From positions 1-9,942 of the forward strand of contig JAILGR010000022.1 in assembly GCA_024696565.1 (NCBI GenBank): a DNA stretch of 9,942 bases. Direction: 5' to 3'. The notes under the pieces were generated by a model. It did not search any database and was not told where the DNA came from. It saw nothing but the letters and a program-made list of their open reading frames with translations. Source of the stretch: Acholeplasmatales bacterium (lineage in GTDB: Bacteria > Bacillota_I > Bacilli_A > Acholeplasmatales > Anaeroplasmataceae). The position numbers and the translations under genes are program-made. Positions 6,601-9,942 of the stretch are shown here, in pieces (position 1 is the stretch's first letter; every line of letters starts with the position of its first letter).

Positions 6601-6819
6601 ATGCCATTAGTTATAGCACCACAAAATGTGGAACTAATGATATTGAGAGTTTTAGCAGATGAAAAGGATAAAAAACACTTTGAGTCTTTAGGAATTGCGG
6701 TAAACCAAAAGATTATGGTTTTATCGAATACTAATGGTAGTGTAATATTAAAGGTTAAAGAAGGTCGTTTAGCCCTTGATAGAAATATTGCCACTAAAAT
6801 TGTCGTAACTGTATGCTAA
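6601..6819 (+). CDS. feoA: FeoA-family SH3-like protein (first copy)
   Basis: A 72-residue FeoA-domain protein. Small SH3-like FeoA proteins act at the cytoplasmic side of FeoB and are needed for full Fe2+ transport. Visible pattern: an N-terminal segment, then 'HFESLGIAVNQKIMVLSNTNGSVILKVKEGRLALDRNIATKIVV', which follows the FeoA order 'L..lGi..G..i.v......p..v.v.g..ialg...a..i.v'. The ATG at 6601 is chosen because AAAGGA (6585-6590) is 10 bases upstream; the in-frame GTG at 6592 is only 1 base from that SD. It is the first gene of the operon, 13 bases before the second feoA. The two copies share fold but little sequence, so they are not a recent duplication. Confidence 0.87.
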   Translation: MPLVIAPQNVELMILRVLADEKDKKHFESLGIAVNQKIMVLSNTNGSVILKVKEGRLALDRNIATKIVVTVC

Positions 6820-6832
6820 AAAGGAGATATTT

Positions 6833-7081
6833 ATGGAATTAACAAAACTTGTAGATGTACGAGTAGGACAAACCGGAACCATTAAAAAGGTTGAAGGTGA
6901 AGGAAAAGTTAGAAGAAGACTTTTCGATATGGGAGTGACTCCTAATGCTAATTTCTTTGTTAGAAAAAAAGCCCCATTAGGAGATCCAATTGAATTAACT
7001 ATTCGTGGGTATGAATTATCATTAAGAAAAAATGAAGCTGAATTAGTTTTAGTAATTGTTGATGAGGAGGAGGCAAAATAA
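6833..7081 (+). CDS. feoA: FeoA-family protein (second copy)
   Basis: An 82-residue FeoA-domain protein with the canonical pattern: LVDVRVGQTGTIKKVEGEG, then VRRRLFDMGVTPNANFFVRKKAPLGDPIELTIRGYELSLRKNEAELVLV. The segments 'R.RL.dMGvtpg', 'aPlGDPie' and 'GyelsLRk.eA' are diagnostic of classical FeoA, closer to the family norm than the first copy. A strong SD AAGGAGA (6821-6827) precedes it. Its stop codon overlaps the feoB start by one base (TAATG), and the feoB SD (AGGAGG) lies within its last codons, indicating translational coupling. This copy is the more likely direct FeoB partner. Confidence 0.93.
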   Translation: MELTKLVDVRVGQTGTIKKVEGEGKVRRRLFDMGVTPNANFFVRKKAPLGDPIELTIRGYELSLRKNEAELVLVIVDEEEAK

Positions 7082-9657
7082 TGAAAAGATTTGCGTTAGC
7101 CGGAAATCCTAACTGTGGTAAGACTACATTATTTAATGCTTTAACTGGTTCAACAGCTCATGTAGGAAACTGGCCTGGTGTTACAGTTGATAAAAGAGAA
7201 GGTACATATAAGAAGTGTGCTGAACCTATTTCAATTGTAGATTTACCTGGTATTTATTCACTTTCTCCATATACACCAGAAGAAGTTATTTCAAGAAATT
7301 TTATTTTAGATGAAGATCCAGATTGTGTAATTAATATTGTAGATGCTACAAACTTAGAGCGTAATCTATATTTAACTACTCAATTAATTGAAATGGATGT
7401 TCCTGTTGTAATAGCTCTAAACATGATGGATGTTATTGAAAAAAATGGAGATAAGTTAAATGTTGAGCTATTAGAAAAAGAAATTGGTTGTCCTGTAGTG
7501 GCAATTTCCGCTCAAAAGGGAACTAATATCGATGTATTAATGAATAAGGCTTATAATGAAGCCTCAAAAGTAAGAACTGGTAAGACAGTTTTGGAAAATG
7601 GAACATTAAAACATTTAGTTAATGACTGCAAAGCAGCATTCACTGGTCTTGGGGTTAAACATCCATTATTCCATGCTGTAAAACTAGTTGAAAATGATGA
7701 GATTGAAGTATCTAATCATCCTGACTTGGTAAAGATTGTAGATGAATTTAAGAAAACATATACAAATGATTTATTCCAAGATGACTTAGAAGCTGTAGTT
7801 GCTGATGATAGATATAATTATATTTCTAAGAACTATAGTAAAGCCAAAGAAAGAAAAGAAAAGACAGAAAAAGAAAAATTCACTTTATCAGATAAAATTG
7901 ATAGAGTATTAACTAACCGTTGGTTAGGTATTCCTATTTTCTTAGTAATATTATTCTTTATATTTAGATTAACATTTGCTGAGAATTTATTCTGGATTCC
8001 TATTTCAAGCCCTTCATTTGAAGGAACTATGTTTGAAGGATTATTCTGGACAGATGCTGGTATTAATTCTCCAGGTGTAATACTATTTAATTTCTTAGAC
8101 TGCATTACTGCTTGGTTTGGTGATGTGATTCGTGGTTGGTTCGAAGCCGGAGGAGCACAGGCTTGGGTAACTGGTTTAGTATGTGATGGTATTGTTTCAG
8201 GTGTATTCGCAGTATTATCATTTGTACCACAAATCCTATTATTATTCTTATTCTTCTCAATTTTAGAAGATTCAGGATATATGGCACGTGTTGCATTTAT
8301 CTTAGATAAGATTTTCAGAAAGTTTGGTTTAACTGGTAGAGCATTTATGCCTATGATTATGGGCTTTGGTTGTTCAGTTCCAGCTATGATTAATACAAGA
8401 ACATTAGCAGAAGAAAGAGAAAGAACTACAACTATTCGTGTAATTCCATTCTTCTCATGTGGAGCAAAGCTTCCAATTCTTACAGCAATTGCTGGTGGTA
8501 TTTGTGAAATCTTTGCTTTCCCTAATGTTGATTTAATTACATTTAGTATGTATATTGTAGGTATTTTAGTTGCTATCATTGCAGCATTAATTATGCGTCA
8601 TACAACAATGCGCGGACCTTTAGCACCATTTATTATGGAATTGCCTACATATCATATGCCTCAAGCAAAAGCATTAATGCTTCACTTATGGGATAAGTTA
8701 AAGCATTATGTTAAGAAGGCATTTACAATTATCTTAGTTTCAACAATTGCAATTTGGTTCTTACAATCATTTACATTTGATTGGCGTTTCATTGAACAAG
8801 CTAATCCTTCAGATTGTGTAACAGAAGCATATGATGGATTACTTGAGAATGAAGCATTTGTACTTGAAGTTACAGCATTAGATGAAGATGAAGAAGGATT
8901 TGCAGAAGAAGGCGGTAGTGAAGCATTCTTTGCTAAAATGGATGAAATAGCTACTGGCATTGAAGAATCAATGAATGATGATGAAAAAGCTGAATTAGAA
9001 TTAAAATTAGCTGCATTTACTTTAGTATCAGATCAAGTATTACAAGAGGCATTCCAAATCTATACAGATATTGTTACTGCCCCTGATTATGTTGATACAG
9101 GTGATTCAATTTTAGCTGGCTTTGGTAAATTATTACAACCAATCTTTACTCCACTTGGATTTGGTTCTAATTTAAATAAGAATGGTTGGGTATTTGGTGT
9201 ATCTGCAATTACTGGTTTAATTGCAAAGGAAAATGTTATTGCAACTTTTGCAGTATTAGCACAATGTAGTGAACCAGTTCCTAATAACGTAGAAGAATTT
9301 GAAGCATTAATTACATCTTCAAGTGATGAAGAAGGTGTTGATGCATCTATTACAATGATAGAAAACACAGGCTTGGTTGAAGCTGGTGGTTGGGCAGCAT
9401 TAATTGCATATATTGTATTTAATATGACAACAATTCCTTGTTTCGCTGCTGTTGCTACAGCTAAGGGCGAACTTGATAAGAAGAGATTCTGGTCAACTAT
9501 TGGTTTCTGGTTAGCAACATCATATGTTACTGCATCAATCGTCTTTGTATGCTTAAGATGGTGGTGGCCAATTGCTATAGTATTAGCTCTAGCTTGTGGT
9601 GCTGTTGTAGGTCTTCACTACTTTAATAAATATAGAGATCAAAAGGTAACTGCTTAA
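7081..9657 (+). CDS. feoB: Ferrous iron transporter FeoB
   Basis: An 858-residue membrane Fe2+ transporter with an N-terminal GTPase. G motifs: G1 GNPNCGKT (residues 8-15), G2 threonine T35 in GVTVDKREG, G3 DLPG (54-57), G4 NMMD (114-117) and G5 SAQKG (143-147). A helical region up to about 270 is followed by membrane segments from about 283. The gate motifs carry C431 (GFGCSVPAMINTR) and C460 (FFSCGAKLPIL), followed by PLAPFIMELP, TGLIAKENV and a second gate 'FNMTTIPCFAAVATAKGE'. It is longer than typical FeoB. Between the membrane segment ending near 564 and SILAGFGKLL (676 onward) lies a ~100-residue loop (about 575-672) that is very acidic: about 28 Asp/Glu against 3 Lys. The positive-inside rule puts this loop outside the cell. 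Compared with the glycerol genes, feoB uses more CGT, TTC and ATC codons, suggesting high expression. Confidence 0.97.
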   Translation: MKRFALAGNPNCGKTTLFNALTGSTAHVGNWPGVTVDKREGTYKKCAEPISIVDLPGIYSLSPYTPEEVISRNFILDEDPDCVINIVDATNLERNLYLTTQLIEMDVPVVIALNMMDVIEKNGDKLNVELLEKEIGCPVVAISAQKGTNIDVLMNKAYNEASKVRTGKTVLENGTLKHLVNDCKAAFTGLGVKHPLFHAVKLVENDEIEVSNHPDLVKIVDEFKKTYTNDLFQDDLEAVVADDRYNYISKNYSKAKERKEKTEKEKFTLSDKIDRVLTNRWLGIPIFLVILFFIFRLTFAENLFWIPISSPSFEGTMFEGLFWTDAGINSPGVILFNFLDCITAWFGDVIRGWFEAGGAQAWVTGLVCDGIVSGVFAVLSFVPQILLLFLFFSILEDSGYMARVAFILDKIFRKFGLTGRAFMPMIMGFGCSVPAMINTRTLAEERERTTTIRVIPFFSCGAKLPILTAIAGGICEIFAFPNVDLITFSMYIVGILVAIIAALIMRHTTMRGPLAPFIMELPTYHMPQAKALMLHLWDKLKHYVKKAFTIILVSTIAIWFLQSFTFDWRFIEQANPSDCVTEAYDGLLENEAFVLEVTALDEDEEGFAEEGGSEAFFAKMDEIATGIEESMNDDEKAELELKLAAFTLVSDQVLQEAFQIYTDIVTAPDYVDTGDSILAGFGKLLQPIFTPLGFGSNLNKNGWVFGVSAITGLIAKENVIATFAVLAQCSEPVPNNVEEFEALITSSSDEEGVDASITMIENTGLVEAGGWAALIAYIVFNMTTIPCFAAVATAKGELDKKRFWSTIGFWLATSYVTASIVFVCLRWWWPIAIVLALACGAVVGLHYFNKYRDQKVTA

Positions 9658-9673
9658 TGGGTTTAATTGATAT
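9637..9673 (+). repeat. 37-bp inverted repeat, left arm, across the feoB/feoX junction
   Basis: These bases cover the last codons and stop of feoB and the first six codons of the downstream small gene. Their exact reverse complement is at 9906-9942. The arms are separated by 232 bases. Confidence 0.95.
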
Positions 9674-9842
9674 TATTGTCTTAGTTGTAATAATATTAGT
9701 TGTTTCATTAATAATCGGTAGATACATTTATAAAAGAATTAAAAATATTCCAACAGGAAGTTGTGGAGATTGTTCCTTAACAAAGGATGCTAATCGTACA
9801 CTAAAAAAAATTAGAAAAGAATTAGATGAAGAAATGAAATAA
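9657..9842 (+). CDS. feoX: FeoB-associated Cys-rich membrane protein
   Basis: A 61-residue single-pass peptide. Residues 4-21 form one hydrophobic helix (IDIIVLVVIILVVSLIIG), followed by basic RYIYKRIK. Next comes PTGSCGDCS with the cysteine pair C36/C39, and then a charged amphipathic helix. This is the standard architecture of the small 'FeoB-associated Cys-rich membrane protein' encoded immediately after feoB in many Bacillota. Its role is not settled: the CxxC motif could handle iron or redox state at the cytoplasmic face. The start overlaps the feoB stop (TAATG), and an AAGGT SD lies inside feoB, so translation is coupled. The symbol feoX is informal. It is the last gene of the operon. 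Confidence 0.9.
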   Translation: MGLIDIIVLVVIILVVSLIIGRYIYKRIKNIPTGSCGDCSLTKDANRTLKKIRKELDEEMK

Positions 9843-9843
9843 A

Positions 9844-9883
9844 AGAGTCCCCAATTATAAAAAATAATTGGGGATTTTCTCTT
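9844..9883 (+). terminator. Strong, probably bidirectional terminator of the feo operon
   Basis: CCCCAATTAT (9849-9858) pairs perfectly with ATAATTGGGG (9864-9873) around an A5 loop. The stem is extended by T9848-A9874 and followed by TTTTCTCTTT. On the other strand the hairpin is followed by ACTCTTTTATTT, so it could also stop transcription arriving from the right. Confidence 0.92.
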
Positions 9884-9905
9884 TATGCTTTAGCAATATA
9901 GAAAT

Positions 9906-9942
9906 ATATCAATTAAACCCATTAAGCAGTTACCTTTTGATC
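9906..9942 (-). repeat. 37-bp inverted repeat, right arm, running to the window edge
   Basis: This is the perfect reverse complement of 9637-9673. Read on the minus strand it gives the last codons and stop of feoB and then ATG with MGLIDI; it diverges after that and stops within ten codons (MGLIDIFLYC). The match is uninterrupted up to the last base of the window, so it may continue beyond. It may be an artefact of a contig end or a genuine partial inverted duplication. Confidence 0.95.

Noticed and set aside
7833..8579. 248-codon open frame on the minus strand opposite feoB
   Set aside because: It lies entirely inside the unmistakable feoB frame, has no SD site, and its sequence is a low-complexity Asn/Ile/Pro-rich shadow of the membrane-segment codons.
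9877..9942. Minus-strand small gene beginning MGLIDI
   Set aside because: It stops after ten codons (MGLIDIFLYC) and exists only because the right repeat arm copies the feoX start.
1..9942. TGA reassigned to tryptophan, as in some Mollicutes
   Set aside because: No gene ends in TGA, but eleven genes is a small sample. All tryptophans are TGG and the genes read full length under the standard code.

Overview
This is an AT-rich window (roughly 30% G+C by eye) with every gene on the + strand. AGA and TTA codons dominate, Shine-Dalgarno (SD) sites are strong, promoters have extended -10 boxes, and there is a catabolite (cre) operator and a feoA-feoA-feoB-feoX operon. Together these point to a low-GC Bacillota, probably an anaerobic, gut-type Bacilli/Erysipelotrichia or Clostridia lineage. 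The exact taxon cannot be read from the sequence. All eleven stop codons are TAA or TAG, but tryptophan is encoded by TGG throughout, so the standard bacterial code applies.

Layout. Bases 2-268 hold the 3' end of a gene cut by the window edge, probably the C-terminal domain of a GH13-like glycosidase. Bases 332-952 encode a YgjV-like membrane protein with its own terminator. Bases 1020-5613 form a glycerol/glycerol-3-phosphate operon: an extended -10 promoter, a consensus cre site just downstream of it, a GlpA-like FAD dehydrogenase with a C-terminal [2Fe-2S] domain, a second two-Rossmann flavoprotein, a four-cysteine DUF1667 protein, and glycerol kinase. Bases 5681-6472 encode an unrecognised 263-residue protein with its own promoter and terminator. 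Bases 6524-9880 form the ferrous-iron uptake operon: two palindromic operator copies bracketing the promoter, then feoA1, feoA2, feoB, a Cys-rich FeoB-associated membrane peptide, and a strong terminator. The last 37 bases are a perfect inverted copy of the feoB/feoX junction.

How the genes work together. Glycerol kinase makes glycerol-3-phosphate, and the GlpA-like enzyme would oxidise it to dihydroxyacetone phosphate. The electrons would pass through the [2Fe-2S] domain to the second flavoprotein and/or the DUF1667 protein. This replaces the GlpABC or GlpD arrangement, and no GlpC is present. The cre site implies CcpA-type repression when preferred sugars are available. The feo operon imports Fe2+, which the iron-sulfur proteins next door need, and its paired operators suggest control by a metal-responsive repressor.

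Most of the window is recognisable biology. The parts that deserve a second look are the three-protein glycerol-3-phosphate oxidation module, the large acidic extracellular insertion in FeoB, the paired feo operators, the apparent loss of the HPr-phosphorylated histidine in glycerol kinase, and the inverted repeat at the window edge, which may be an assembly artefact.
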